Assembly (NCBI GenBank): GCA_001787855.1
Contig: MFYY01000259.1
Location: forward strand, 35,500 to 72,306
DNA length: 36,807 nucleotides
Direction of reading: 5' to 3'
Source of the DNA: Candidatus Riflebacteria bacterium GWC2_50_8
Lineage (GTDB): Bacteria > Muiribacteriota > Ozemobacteria > Ozemobacterales > Ozemobacteraceae
In this document: positions 24,266 to 32,311 of the stretch, piece after piece
How the letters are laid out: each line of letters opens with the position of its first letter
Position numbering within the stretch: the first letter of the stretch is position 1
The notes under the pieces: model-generated
Told to the model about the DNA's origin: nothing
The model's input: the letters and a program-made list of their open reading frames with translations, nothing else
The model's database searches: none
Program-made: the position numbers and the translations under genes

Positions 24266-25180
24266 TCATTCACGGCCGGCGATAAGACGCTCGACATCAG
24301 CACGTTCAAGAATGGTCGGGAAAAACACCTGCGCGAAGTCGCCGAGATCGATGCGCTTTTCTGCGCCGCCGGCCAGGTCGCGAATGACTGTGGCAAACCT
24401 GCCATCACGCAGCGAGCGGTAAATCAGTGTTCTGCCGTCAGGGCTGGTCGCAGGCTGCCAGTCGTAAGTGCGCGCATTGGTCAAATTTTCGTATTGCCAG
24501 CGATTCTGAGCATCTTTGAAAAGCTCAAAAATGCTGCTGATCTGACCGGCTCTGCGCACGAAAAACATACGACCAGTCTGCTGGTTGACATGACTCTGCC
24601 AGTTCTGGCCGCCACTGGTAATCACTTCTTCGGCGCCGCTGTTGAGGTCGCGATGCGTGAGCGCAAAGCCTGCCGCGGTTACCCGCGAAAGCATGATACG
24701 GTCTTCTGCCAGCCAGGAAAGCTGCCCGCCGGCGAGACCATCAAATTCGAACGGTTCAAAACTGCCATCAGGAAAGCTCAGCACGCCAGTCTGCACAAAT
24801 CCATCACTCATGCCTCTGACACAGAGAATGCGATCATCCCACGGCGACGGCACCGGCCAGCCCAGGCTTCCCAGTGGGTCTTCGAGCTGCCATACTGTTT
24901 CGAGCTTTTCATTCATGGCGACCAGGCCATAATGATTTTCTGAAAGTTCGCGCGAAGCCAGAATCAGACCTTTCCGCGGCCACCAGCAGGCGTTGCCTTC
25001 TTTCTGCGGGGTCTGCGTCAGGGCGGTAACCACACCCTCACTGCCATCGGGCTGCCACAGGTAAATATCTGAACTCTCGTTTTTTACACCGACAAAGAGA
25101 ATTCCGGCCGGGGTTTCCTGGGCAGAAGCACCGGCTGTAATCGCGAGCAACAGCCAAAGAAGCAGTAACCTGATTTTCAC
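24266..25180 (-). CDS. Secreted TolB-like beta-propeller protein
   Basis: The frame opens at TTG 25195. I prefer GTG 25180, which has GAGGCGTGG upstream and begins the signal peptide VKIRLLLLWLLLAITAGASA, cleaved before QET, giving 304 residues. Repeated strand-turn units are typical of TolB/WD40-like propellers: SSDIYLWQPDGSEG, WPRKGLILASRE, PSPWDDRILCVRG, WLAEDRIMLSR, WQPATSPDGRTLIYRS. Blades carry the DG and D-turn residues of PD40 repeats. It is probably periplasmic and used for binding or scaffolding. The partner is unknown. It sits 6 bp upstream of trmO. A minus-strand extended -10 (TGGTATAGT, near 25213-25221) could drive both. Confidence 0.8.
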   Translation of the reverse strand: MKIRLLLLWLLLAITAGASAQETPAGILFVGVKNESSDIYLWQPDGSEGVVTALTQTPQKEGNACWWPRKGLILASRELSENHYGLVAMNEKLETVWQLEDPLGSLGWPVPSPWDDRILCVRGMSDGFVQTGVLSFPDGSFEPFEFDGLAGGQLSWLAEDRIMLSRVTAAGFALTHRDLNSGAEEVITSGGQNWQSHVNQQTGRMFFVRRAGQISSIFELFKDAQNRWQYENLTNARTYDWQPATSPDGRTLIYRSLRDGRFATVIRDLAGGAEKRIDLGDFAQVFFPTILERADVERLIAGRE

Positions 25181-25283
25181 TTTTCCACGCCTCAATATTA
25201 AAATAATCGTAACTATACCACATAATGCATCAAAACTGCCCGCAGCGGCGCAATCCGCAATCAGTCAGCGACGCGGCAACACA

Positions 25284-25628
25284 TTACCCCCCCAGACCGC
25301 CGACAAAAATGGCGGTGATAAAGAAGAAACCTGTTGCCAGCAGATATGCCAGAATAGTGAATAAAATCGCCAGCGCCTTATAAGAAACCGAAGTTATTGC
25401 TGCCAGGGCAGTATCTATCGTAATTACACAGAATATTAACGAGACAACCGGCAGCATAAAAAAAAGACCGCCACTGCGTGAAATGTTGATCAAAAGCGCC
25501 AGAAAGGTTTGAATGGCCGCGAAAGTAAATATGACCCAGAACAGGGAACGCCCGCCAGAAGCACTCCCAGCAGAAACCTGATCTTCTGCGATCTTAGAAC
25601 CAATCTCGTTCTCAGGCAAAGAATCCAT
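25284..25628 (-). CDS. Small integral membrane protein
   Basis: This 114-residue protein has a polar N-terminus of ~28 residues (MDSLPENEIGSKIAEDQ) followed by three hydrophobic segments at ~29-48, ~53-78 and ~84-112. It ends in a Gly-rich tail (VGGLGG). No family is recognised. CDS support comes from the clean alternation of hydrophobic helices and short loops. It stands alone between the beta-propeller gene and a repeat-containing intergenic region. Confidence 0.6.
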   Translation of the reverse strand: MDSLPENEIGSKIAEDQVSAGSASGGRSLFWVIFTFAAIQTFLALLINISRSGGLFFMLPVVSLIFCVITIDTALAAITSVSYKALAILFTILAYLLATGFFFITAIFVGGLGG

Positions 25629-25808
25629 ATGAACTCCTGATGCTCCAGCAATTATGGTGAGCCAGTTGTTTTAAGCCTTTTAACAGTAAACCATTTTTCT
25701 TCATAAAAGGGAAACACCTGTTCTGGAAGATATAGACGCCTGACTGCCACTGTCGCCCCTGTGCAACCCGTGGTAATACCGCACGAGCAATTCTTATTCC
25801 GGGAGATC

Positions 25809-25981
25809 CTGCGACTTTCTTCTTCGCCCACGCTTCGCTCTGTCACTGCTTCGCTCTGACGAGCTATGCAGGTCTTCGAAGAACAGGTTGCGAGGATGAC
25901 GGTTACGCATCTTTCTGTCTGCGCGAGCCCGTTCATCGCCCTGCGAAGCTTCAGCGCAGCAGGGGCCAGGCAAAGTCGCAG
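25809..25981. repeat. 173-bp element with 10-bp terminal inverted repeats
   Basis: CTGCGACTTT (25809-25818) and its exact reverse complement AAAGTCGCAG (25972-25981) bound the element. Inside are two direct copies of GCTTCGCTCTG 16 bases apart (about 25831 and 25847), the near-palindrome around AAGCTTC at 25941-25959, and the GAGGATGACGGT block also found in the island at 7237-7248. It looks like a small non-autonomous or REP-type dispersed element. A genome search would be needed to confirm copies. Confidence 0.5.
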
Positions 25982-25988
25982 AATCCAC

Positions 25989-26015
25989 TTTGCGAGGCTG
26001 CTCAAGCCTCGCAAA
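25989..26015. repeat. Perfect 10-bp stem-loop
   Basis: TTTGCGAGGC (25989-25998) pairs perfectly with GCCTCGCAAA (26006-26015) over a 7-base loop. It lies 8 bases after the inverted-repeat element. It lacks a T run on either strand, so a terminator role is doubtful. Confidence 0.6.
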
Positions 26016-26078
26016 AATCTGTGATAGTCGCAGCCTCTGCTCTTTTGAACGAGAACTGCAATCATGCGCCGGATGCTT

Positions 26079-26107
26079 TTGACTTTGCCGGCACGCCCTG
26101 TTAAGCT
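26079..26107 (+). promoter_or_regulatory. Candidate promoter of the DUF2225-like/EFR1 gene pair
   Basis: TTGACT (26079-26084) and TAAGCT (26102-26107) are 17 bases apart. The -10 is poor. The start would give a ~30-base leader with GGAGG before ATG 26144. Confidence 0.4.
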
Positions 26108-26143
26108 GAACCGATATGAGTCAGGATGTTTGTGGAGGCTTTT

Positions 26144-27175
26144 ATGAAAAGCAGACGTTATTTTATTTTTATTATGCTGGTTGTCGCCATGCTGCAACCC
26201 GTAAATGTTTTTGCCACACAAAGCAGCAGCATGCAACTGCAGTGCCCGGTCTGTAACAACAGTCTCTCAGCCAGAGAGCTTATGTCGACCAACAATTTTG
26301 GTGGCGTTGATACTGATTTCATGCAGCGCCCGATGGGTGCGTCGCCAATTCTGATACGACCGGCAACCTGCCTTAAATGCGGATTTTCAGGCTATATCGA
26401 TGACTTTTCCGATAAAGCTAAAGAAAACATGCCAGCCACTTTTACCAAAGCGATCCTGCAGGAAAACGCTCTTAAACCGGCAGTCGAACTCGCTTCTTTC
26501 ACTGACCAGATCGACATGCCGGCCTGGGCCAAATACGACCTGATTGCACAGGTTCGCAAGCTCGAAAACAGCCCCGCCGGCGACATCGCGCATCAGTATC
26601 TGTGCGCTGCCTGGTCGATAAGAATTGAAGCGTTTTTATCTATGCCCGAGGAAGATCTGAAAAAAATGACAGAATTTATGGATGCAAAATTTGCAGACCG
26701 CTTTAAAAGCCGTGACAAAAACGCTTCTGTAACAAATGTCGAGATCGCTTTTGATGCCCTGAAAATGTCAGAAAAAGCCGAACCGCAGGATGCCAGATCC
26801 GCGTTGATCGGTGCTATGTTTCTATTTCATCGCTATGGCGAGAATCCGAATGCGCTCAAGGCCATGCAGCTCCTTGCCCCACTGCTCGCGAGTGAAACCG
26901 CTAAAGTGACTGAAGAAGCATTAAAAAAAGGAATTTATCAGGAACAGCATTTTCAGAAACTCGCTGTCGAAAACTTCAAAACCGCCATCGCTACCGAGAC
27001 AAATGCTGAAATGAAGGCACGTTTCTGCTACCTGACCGGCGAAATATATCGTCGGCTCGGTGATTTGAAAGAAGCTCGTGCCTGGTTCGAACAGGTGCGT
27101 GCCATCAAGGAACGCCCGGCATTTCTCGATGAAATGATCGTAGAAGTTGAAAAACGCATGACCGCATCCGAATAA
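26144..27175 (+). CDS. Secreted DUF2225-like protein (zinc ribbon plus TPR-like helices)
   Basis: ATG 26144 is chosen because GTGGAGG precedes it at the right distance; the upstream ATG at 26126 has none. The 343 residues open with the signal peptide MKSRRYFIFIMLVVAMLQPV, cleaved near VFA/TQS. Residues 34-79 carry two Cys pairs, CPVC (34-37) and CLKC (76-79, followed by GF), as in the DUF2225 zinc ribbon. The rest is helical, with TPR-like pairs near the end (ARFCYLTGEIYRRLGDLKEA). DUF2225 proteins I know of are usually cytoplasmic, so the signal peptide is notable. The next gene follows after 27 bp, probably in one operon. Confidence 0.75.
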   Translation: MKSRRYFIFIMLVVAMLQPVNVFATQSSSMQLQCPVCNNSLSARELMSTNNFGGVDTDFMQRPMGASPILIRPATCLKCGFSGYIDDFSDKAKENMPATFTKAILQENALKPAVELASFTDQIDMPAWAKYDLIAQVRKLENSPAGDIAHQYLCAAWSIRIEAFLSMPEEDLKKMTEFMDAKFADRFKSRDKNASVTNVEIAFDALKMSEKAEPQDARSALIGAMFLFHRYGENPNALKAMQLLAPLLASETAKVTEEALKKGIYQEQHFQKLAVENFKTAIATETNAEMKARFCYLTGEIYRRLGDLKEARAWFEQVRAIKERPAFLDEMIVEVEKRMTASE

Positions 27176-27202
27176 CCATTACCAGTCAGGGAATTAACAC
27201 CA

Positions 27203-28009
27203 ATGAAGATTAACCGAGTAAGCCAGTTCTTTTATTCACCCACACACACCACAGAAAAAATCGTTACCTCTATCGGCGACGGCACTGGTGTCGACCCGCT
27301 TAAGTTGATTGAGAACAACCTGACCTATCCGGGCTATACCGAGACGTTGATCGATGTAGAACCCCATGATCTCGTCATTATCGGCGCACCAGTTTATGCC
27401 GGCCGAATCGCGATCACCGCAATTGAAAGGTTAAATGGCATCAAGTTTGCCGGCAACCCGGCTGTACTGGTCGCCGTTTACGGCAATCGCCATTTTGACG
27501 ATGCTCTAATCGAACTGCGCGAAACAGCTGTTGCTCTTGGTCTGCGCCCAATAGCCGCGGCTGCTTTTGTTGGTGAGCACTCTTATTCGACCCGCGACTT
27601 TCCGATAGCAAAAGGCCGACCAGATGAGCTTGACAAGCATAAAGCCAGAGATTTCGGCGAACAGGTTGCGAAAAAACTGCAATCGCTCAAATCGCTCGAC
27701 AAGATGCCGGCACTGACTCTGCCGGGCACTTTCCCCTTGCCAGAAAGACGTGTTATCGGCCCGGCACATGTCGAAACTGCTCCAAACAAGTGTAACAAGT
27801 GCGGAGAATGTTTGCCTGCCTGCCCAACCGGCGCGGTATTCTTTAAAAACGGATATAAGACCACACCGGAACTCTGCACTATCTGCTGTGCCTGTATCAA
27901 GGCCTGCGGCCGCAACGCCCGCATCATTATTTCCGAGCGCATTCCGCAGCTGCGTGAAACACTTGCCCAGACCTGCGCCGACCGCAAAGAGCCCGAGATG
28001 TTTATCTGA
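27203..28009 (+). CDS. EFR1-type protein: flavodoxin-like domain plus two 4Fe-4S clusters
   Basis: This 268-residue protein has an N-terminal flavodoxin-like fold (residues ~1-165) with the phosphate-loop region YSPTHTTEKI and HDLVIIGAPVYAGRI. It is joined to a bacterial ferredoxin domain with C197, C200, C203, C207 (CNKCGECLPACP) and C225, C228, C231, C235 (CTICCACIKAC). This is the EFR1 ferrodoxin arrangement of a flavin and two 4Fe-4S clusters for cytoplasmic electron transfer. AGGGA precedes ATG 27203. Its last 8 bases overlap the end of the convergent cheB gene. Confidence 0.9.
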   Translation: MKINRVSQFFYSPTHTTEKIVTSIGDGTGVDPLKLIENNLTYPGYTETLIDVEPHDLVIIGAPVYAGRIAITAIERLNGIKFAGNPAVLVAVYGNRHFDDALIELRETAVALGLRPIAAAAFVGEHSYSTRDFPIAKGRPDELDKHKARDFGEQVAKKLQSLKSLDKMPALTLPGTFPLPERRVIGPAHVETAPNKCNKCGECLPACPTGAVFFKNGYKTTPELCTICCACIKACGRNARIIISERIPQLRETLAQTCADRKEPEMFI

Positions 28010-29045
28010 CGGTCAGAAACGAAAGAATCTTATCGGCAATAGCATTGAGGGGAGTCACAAACTCGGCGCCACCGGCATCAATCGCTGCTTTCGGCATTCC
28101 AAACACTACCGAGGTCGCTTCATCCTGGGCAATGGTATGGGCACCTGCCATTCGCAAGGCTTTCAAGCCAAGCGCCCCATCTTTTCCCATTCCGGTCAAT
28201 ATTACGCCAACTGCATTGGCGCCAGCGCAATCAGCACCGGTCAGCATCATGTGTTCAACCGACGGGCAATGCCCGCACACATTTTCCCCAGGGCGACAGC
28301 CGACCTGATAGATGCCGCCAGAACGCCTGAGTTCAAGCTGTTTGCCACCCGGGGCGACCAGAATTCGACCTGGCAGCACTCGATCACCGTCTTCTGCTTC
28401 CTTAACCGCCATTTCACTAAGTGAATTAAGACGCTCGGCAAAAATGCGTGTAAAACCCGACGGCATGTGTTGCACGATCACCACACCGGGCGTGTTGGCC
28501 GGAAACCTGGTTACTACCGCCTTAATTGCTTCGGTGCCGCCTGCTGAAGCGCCGATAAGAATTATCTTATCGGTAGTTTCAGCCAGCGCCTTCGGCACAG
28601 GCTTCTGAGAAACAGGCTGAATCAGAGCACGCTTTTGCACTCTGGCTGAAGCTGCAGCTTTAACCTTTTCCCGCAGTTCGACCATCATGCTCTCGAGTCC
28701 ACGCGAGACATCGGCGCGGGGTTTGCTGATGAAGTCAAAAGCACCTGCTTCAAGAGCCTGCATGGTTATCTCTTTGCCACGCTCGGCAAGCGCGCTTACC
28801 ATGATTACCGGCATGGGATACTGCGCCATCAGCTTGCGCAGAAACTCAAGCCCGTCCATTCTCGGCATTTCGATATCGAGAGTCAGAACGTCAGGGCGAT
28901 GACTGACGATCAGATCGCGAGCGGCATAAGGGTCAGCCGCACTCGCCACCACCTCGATCATGCCGTCAGCATTGAGACCGTGTGTGAGTATCGAACGCAC
29001 CAGCGCTGAGTCATCGATAACCAGAACTCGTACTTTTTGAGTCAC
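28002..29045 (-). CDS. cheB: Chemotaxis methylesterase/deamidase CheB
   Basis: I start at GTG 29045, two bases after the cheR stop, giving 347 residues. The frame opens further upstream inside cheR. The receiver domain (1-~120) has D11-D12 and phospho-acceptor D57 in LTLDIEMPRMDG. The C-terminal methylesterase has the catalytic triad regions IGASAGGTEAI (Ser), VQHMPSGFT (His) and GMGKDGALGL (Asp). CheB removes methyl groups from receptor glutamates when phosphorylated by CheA. It is the last gene of the chemotaxis operon. Confidence 0.95.
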   Translation of the reverse strand: MTQKVRVLVIDDSALVRSILTHGLNADGMIEVVASAADPYAARDLIVSHRPDVLTLDIEMPRMDGLEFLRKLMAQYPMPVIMVSALAERGKEITMQALEAGAFDFISKPRADVSRGLESMMVELREKVKAAASARVQKRALIQPVSQKPVPKALAETTDKIILIGASAGGTEAIKAVVTRFPANTPGVVIVQHMPSGFTRIFAERLNSLSEMAVKEAEDGDRVLPGRILVAPGGKQLELRRSGGIYQVGCRPGENVCGHCPSVEHMMLTGADCAGANAVGVILTGMGKDGALGLKALRMAGAHTIAQDEATSVVFGMPKAAIDAGGAEFVTPLNAIADKILSFLTVR

Positions 29046-29047
29046 TG

Positions 29048-29893
29048 CTATTCTCTTTTTCTGAATACCGAAGGTCGAACGAACTCGAACGGGCATTCTG
29101 GTGTTCTAATTGATTCAGAGTGCCCGACAAACAGGTAACCGCCTGGCATGATCCATTCATGTAATCTTGCAACCAGCTGCTGTCTGGTATCCTGGTCGAA
29201 ATAGATCATTACATTACGACAAAACACAATGTGAAACTGCTTCTTGAACGGAAACCTATCTTGAATAAGGTTGAGCCGCCGAAATGCGATTTCTTTTCTG
29301 ATTTCGGGAAGAAACTGCCAGCCATCTTCGCCGACAGAGCGCAGATAACGCAAGCGCAATGCCTTTGGAATCTGCACAATCCGGTCGTTTGGATAAATTC
29401 CTTTGCGAGCGAAATTAAGCATTTCTTCGGAAATGTCCGTGGCAAGCAGACCGGCCTGCAAGTCTGAGTAAGCGCTGCCCAGAGTTTCCATCATGGTCAT
29501 CAATATTGAGTAAGGTTCCTCGCCGCTTGACGCAGCGGCGCACCAGACCCGCAGATCTTTGCTTCCGGAACTGGCAATGCGCGAAATGACTTCTGGCAGC
29601 ACGCTTGCTGCAAGAATATCAAAGTGGTCCTGCTCGCGAAAAAAGAAGGTGTGATTGGTCGACATGCGATTAATCAGTTCCTGCATGCTTTTTCCGCTGC
29701 TGTCTGCTTTGATGTGCTCAATAAAGTCAGTGAAAGAGGTAAACCCCTTTTTCATAACCACTTTTCTCAGTCGGCCGATAACCAGAGAACGCTTGTTATC
29801 GTTCAAACTGATACCGAAACTGCTGTAGAGAATTTTACGTATTTCGTTAAATTCATCTTCGGTCAGATCGATCAGATTATTGTTGAAATCCAT
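29048..29893 (-). CDS. cheR: Chemotaxis protein methyltransferase CheR
   Basis: The product is 281 residues from ATG 29893, preceded by GAGGCAG; an in-frame TTG lies four codons upstream. The N-terminal helical domain (LTEDEFNEIRKILYSSFGI) is followed by the SAM-binding motif RVWCAAASSGEEPYSI and FHIVFCRNVMIYFD, then MPGGYLFVGHSES. CheR uses S-adenosylmethionine to methylate receptor glutamates. The receptor encoded just upstream ends in EFGRY, which fits the aromatic-x-x-aromatic pentapeptide that CheR can dock to. A 2-base gap to cheB implies coupling. Confidence 0.95.
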   Translation of the reverse strand: MDFNNNLIDLTEDEFNEIRKILYSSFGISLNDNKRSLVIGRLRKVVMKKGFTSFTDFIEHIKADSSGKSMQELINRMSTNHTFFFREQDHFDILAASVLPEVISRIASSGSKDLRVWCAAASSGEEPYSILMTMMETLGSAYSDLQAGLLATDISEEMLNFARKGIYPNDRIVQIPKALRLRYLRSVGEDGWQFLPEIRKEIAFRRLNLIQDRFPFKKQFHIVFCRNVMIYFDQDTRQQLVARLHEWIMPGGYLFVGHSESIRTPECPFEFVRPSVFRKRE

Positions 29894-29918
29894 AGGCTGC
29901 CTCAAAAGCGACTTTCAG

Positions 29919-31751
29919 CTAGTATCTGCCAAATTCGTCGTCATCAAGCGCGATTATGTTGGAAGGTTTTGCTGCTGCCGACCTTGGCGGCACAAGGTTT
30001 TTTCGCGTTGTGTTTTTTGCCGGCAGAGTTGATTCAGCGCTGGCTTTTGCCGGCCGTTGTTCTTGCGCTGATCTTGTTCTTGATTGCCTGTTCTTGCTAT
30101 CATGCAGATGAAACTGCCGTAACAACCCGCTCAGCTCTTTAGCCTGGAACAGCAGATCTGCCGCGGCGGCCGCCGTTTCTTCAGAACTTGCCGAGTTCTG
30201 CTGGGTTACTATATCGATCTGGCCGAGACCCTGGCCAATCTGCTCGATTTTCACAGCCTGTTCACGGCTTGCCGCGGCTATTTCACCAACAAGGTCGGCG
30301 ACCTTGACAGAGCTGTCCTTGATGCCAGCAAGCGCATCTTCTGTCACTTTTGCCAGCTGCGTACCAGCTTCTACTTTGCTGATCGAATGCGCAATCATAT
30401 CGGCAGTCTCGCGAGCTGCTCGGGCACTGCGCCCTGCCAGGTTACGAACCTCTTCAGCCACCACCGCGAAACCCTTACCTTGGCGTCCGGCGCGAGCAGC
30501 TTCCACCGCGGCATTCAAAGCAAGAAGGTTGGTTTGAAATGCTATGTCGTCAATCACCTTGATAATCTTGGCAATTCCCTTGCTGGACTGCTGTATTTCA
30601 TCCATGGCCTTCATCATATCTGCCATTTTGCTGTTACCAGATTCTGCTGCAGCACGAGTTTGCGTTGCCAGCTGATTGGCCTGGGCAGCATTGTCAGCAT
30701 TTGCCCGAGTCTGGCAATTGATATCGGTTATCGAACTGCTGATCTCTTCAAGTGACGCTGAAGACTCGGTTGCGCCCTGCGAAAGCGCCTGGCTTGCATC
30801 AGAAATCTGGCTCGAACTGGTTTCAACCTGGGTTGCCGCTTCACTGACCTGGCCAAGAAATTGTGACAAAGATTCAACCATAGTGCGCAAAGAAATGCCA
30901 AGAATATCACGGCTGGAAACCAGTTCTACCTCAACAGTAAGATCACCGTCGGCAACACTTTCGGCAAGCCTTGACTTGGTTTCGAGCGCATCGGCCATTT
31001 TATCCATAGCCTGAGCCATTTGCCCAATTTCGTCATTTAACTCAAGATTCAGTCGCTCTGAAGAAATGTCGCCACAACCAATTTTTTCGGCGAGATCCGA
31101 AGCCTTCTTCAATGGAATCGAAATTCCCCGCGAAATTTTAAAACCAAGAAAAGCTGTACAGAGAAAGGCTACAACAATTGCTGACCAGGTGGCCTTTTTG
31201 GCAAAAGCGATGTTAGTAGCCATATCGGCAACGATCTGATGGTCAAGTTGCAGGGCTTCATTCTGGGCCTCATCAAGAATCTGGGTAACCTCTTTCAAAG
31301 CCTGATTGATATCGCTTTCAAGCACTGCCAGAGCTCTGTTGTGAGATTCTTCATTATTCAGCTGCCAAAGCCGGTTAATTGCGGCAGCACCGTTATGAAT
31401 GCGCGTATGCGGATCTTTTACACGTTCAAGAATGCTTACTATCGATGGAAACAAAATGCTCATATGTCTGAGCCCATCACCGTAGAGAAACTGCCCAAAC
31501 TGGCACTTTGTCGAGTCAATCTGCACTTCCAGCTTGTCGGTTTTGTTGACAAAAAATGCATATACGTTTTTGACCCATATGTTGTGAGCTGCTACAGCGC
31601 TGATCAAAGCCTGCTGGATATTCTCGATTTCATTTGATCGGTTAACCATTACATCGCGACGTTCGCTCATTAACAGGTTAATACCGCCAACAAAAGCCAC
31701 TAATATTGCTACTATTAAAAATGCTCCGTAGAGTCGTGTTTTGATCTTCAT
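29919..31751 (-). CDS. Methyl-accepting chemotaxis protein with CZB-like sensor and C-terminal pentapeptide
   Basis: This 610-residue receptor has TM1 at ~9-28, a periplasmic domain at ~29-185, TM2 at ~188-206, HAMP to ~260 and an MCP signalling hairpin whose tip is [20 protein letters not shown]. The periplasmic domain carries H56-x2-W59, D79, C83-x2-G86 and H115/H119, resembling chemoreceptor zinc-binding (CZB) domains, which would usually be cytoplasmic. A basic Ala/Ser/Pro-rich linker at ~545-600 ends in DDDEFGRY. The last five residues match the x-aromatic-x-x-aromatic docking peptide for CheR. It lies between cheW and cheR. Confidence 0.92.
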   Translation of the reverse strand: MKIKTRLYGAFLIVAILVAFVGGINLLMSERRDVMVNRSNEIENIQQALISAVAAHNIWVKNVYAFFVNKTDKLEVQIDSTKCQFGQFLYGDGLRHMSILFPSIVSILERVKDPHTRIHNGAAAINRLWQLNNEESHNRALAVLESDINQALKEVTQILDEAQNEALQLDHQIVADMATNIAFAKKATWSAIVVAFLCTAFLGFKISRGISIPLKKASDLAEKIGCGDISSERLNLELNDEIGQMAQAMDKMADALETKSRLAESVADGDLTVEVELVSSRDILGISLRTMVESLSQFLGQVSEAATQVETSSSQISDASQALSQGATESSASLEEISSSITDINCQTRANADNAAQANQLATQTRAAAESGNSKMADMMKAMDEIQQSSKGIAKIIKVIDDIAFQTNLLALNAAVEAARAGRQGKGFAVVAEEVRNLAGRSARAARETADMIAHSISKVEAGTQLAKVTEDALAGIKDSSVKVADLVGEIAAASREQAVKIEQIGQGLGQIDIVTQQNSASSEETAAAAADLLFQAKELSGLLRQFHLHDSKNRQSRTRSAQEQRPAKASAESTLPAKNTTRKNLVPPRSAAAKPSNIIALDDDEFGRY

Positions 31752-31773
31752 ATATTATCTCCTACAAAGTCGA

Positions 31774-32298
31774 TTATGCTTCAGTGCTGCTGACAATGCG
31801 GCTCAAATGCTCATCAGAAAGCAGTTTGTCGATGGCCAGCAGAATAATGACTTCTTCATCCATTCTGCCGATACCATTTACGTAGCGGCCCATCTTGCCT
31901 TTGCTCATCTGTGGCGCCGGAGAAATACGGTCGGGCAGTATCGACACCACTTCTTTTACCGTGTCTACAACTAATCCGATCGGTGATTCCTCAATCGTGA
32001 CGACGATGACACAGGTTCTGTCGTCATATTCAAATGGCTGCATCTTGAACATCAGCCTTACGTCAACAACCGGTATTACATTGCCGCGAAGATTGATTAC
32101 GCCCTTCACGTAATCAGGCATTTCTGGCACTTCGGTAATTTTTTGTATGCCGACAATCTCGGTTACATAGCGGATCTCGATACCATATTCTTCTTTGCCA
32201 ACGCGAAATGTCAGAAATTTGTCTTCCTGAGCGTCTTCAAATTCATCAAAAGCGTCATCAAAATCATTTTTTACAACTTTTCGCTGAAACTCGGTCAT
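31774..32298 (-). CDS. cheW: Chemotaxis coupling protein CheW
   Basis: This 174-residue CheW has an acidic N-terminal extension of ~25 residues (FDDAFDEFEDAQEDK). The standard double beta-barrel follows: FLTFRVGKEEYGIEI, VPEMPDYVKGVINLRGNVIPV and GLVVDTVKEVVSI. It couples receptors to CheA at the membrane array. It sits 13 bp after cheA and 22 bp before the receptor gene. Confidence 0.95.
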   Translation of the reverse strand: MTEFQRKVVKNDFDDAFDEFEDAQEDKFLTFRVGKEEYGIEIRYVTEIVGIQKITEVPEMPDYVKGVINLRGNVIPVVDVRLMFKMQPFEYDDRTCVIVVTIEESPIGLVVDTVKEVVSILPDRISPAPQMSKGKMGRYVNGIGRMDEEVIILLAIDKLLSDEHLSRIVSSTEA

Positions 32299-32311
32299 AT
32301 TGCCTCCTGCA

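Larger units (their letters stand above)
25629..26143. other. Intergenic region with repeat element
   Basis: No gene is supported. The region contains the 173-bp inverted-repeat-bounded element (25809-25981), a 10-bp hairpin (25989-26015) and a promoter candidate for the next gene (26079-26107). A long open minus-strand frame (25652-26236) crosses all of these and has repeat-like composition, so I do not call it. Confidence 0.5.

Noticed and set aside
25652-26236. Minus-strand open frame of 194 codons
   Set aside because: It overlaps the inverted-repeat element, the stem-loop and the start of the DUF2225-like gene. The translation looks like repeat DNA and not protein.
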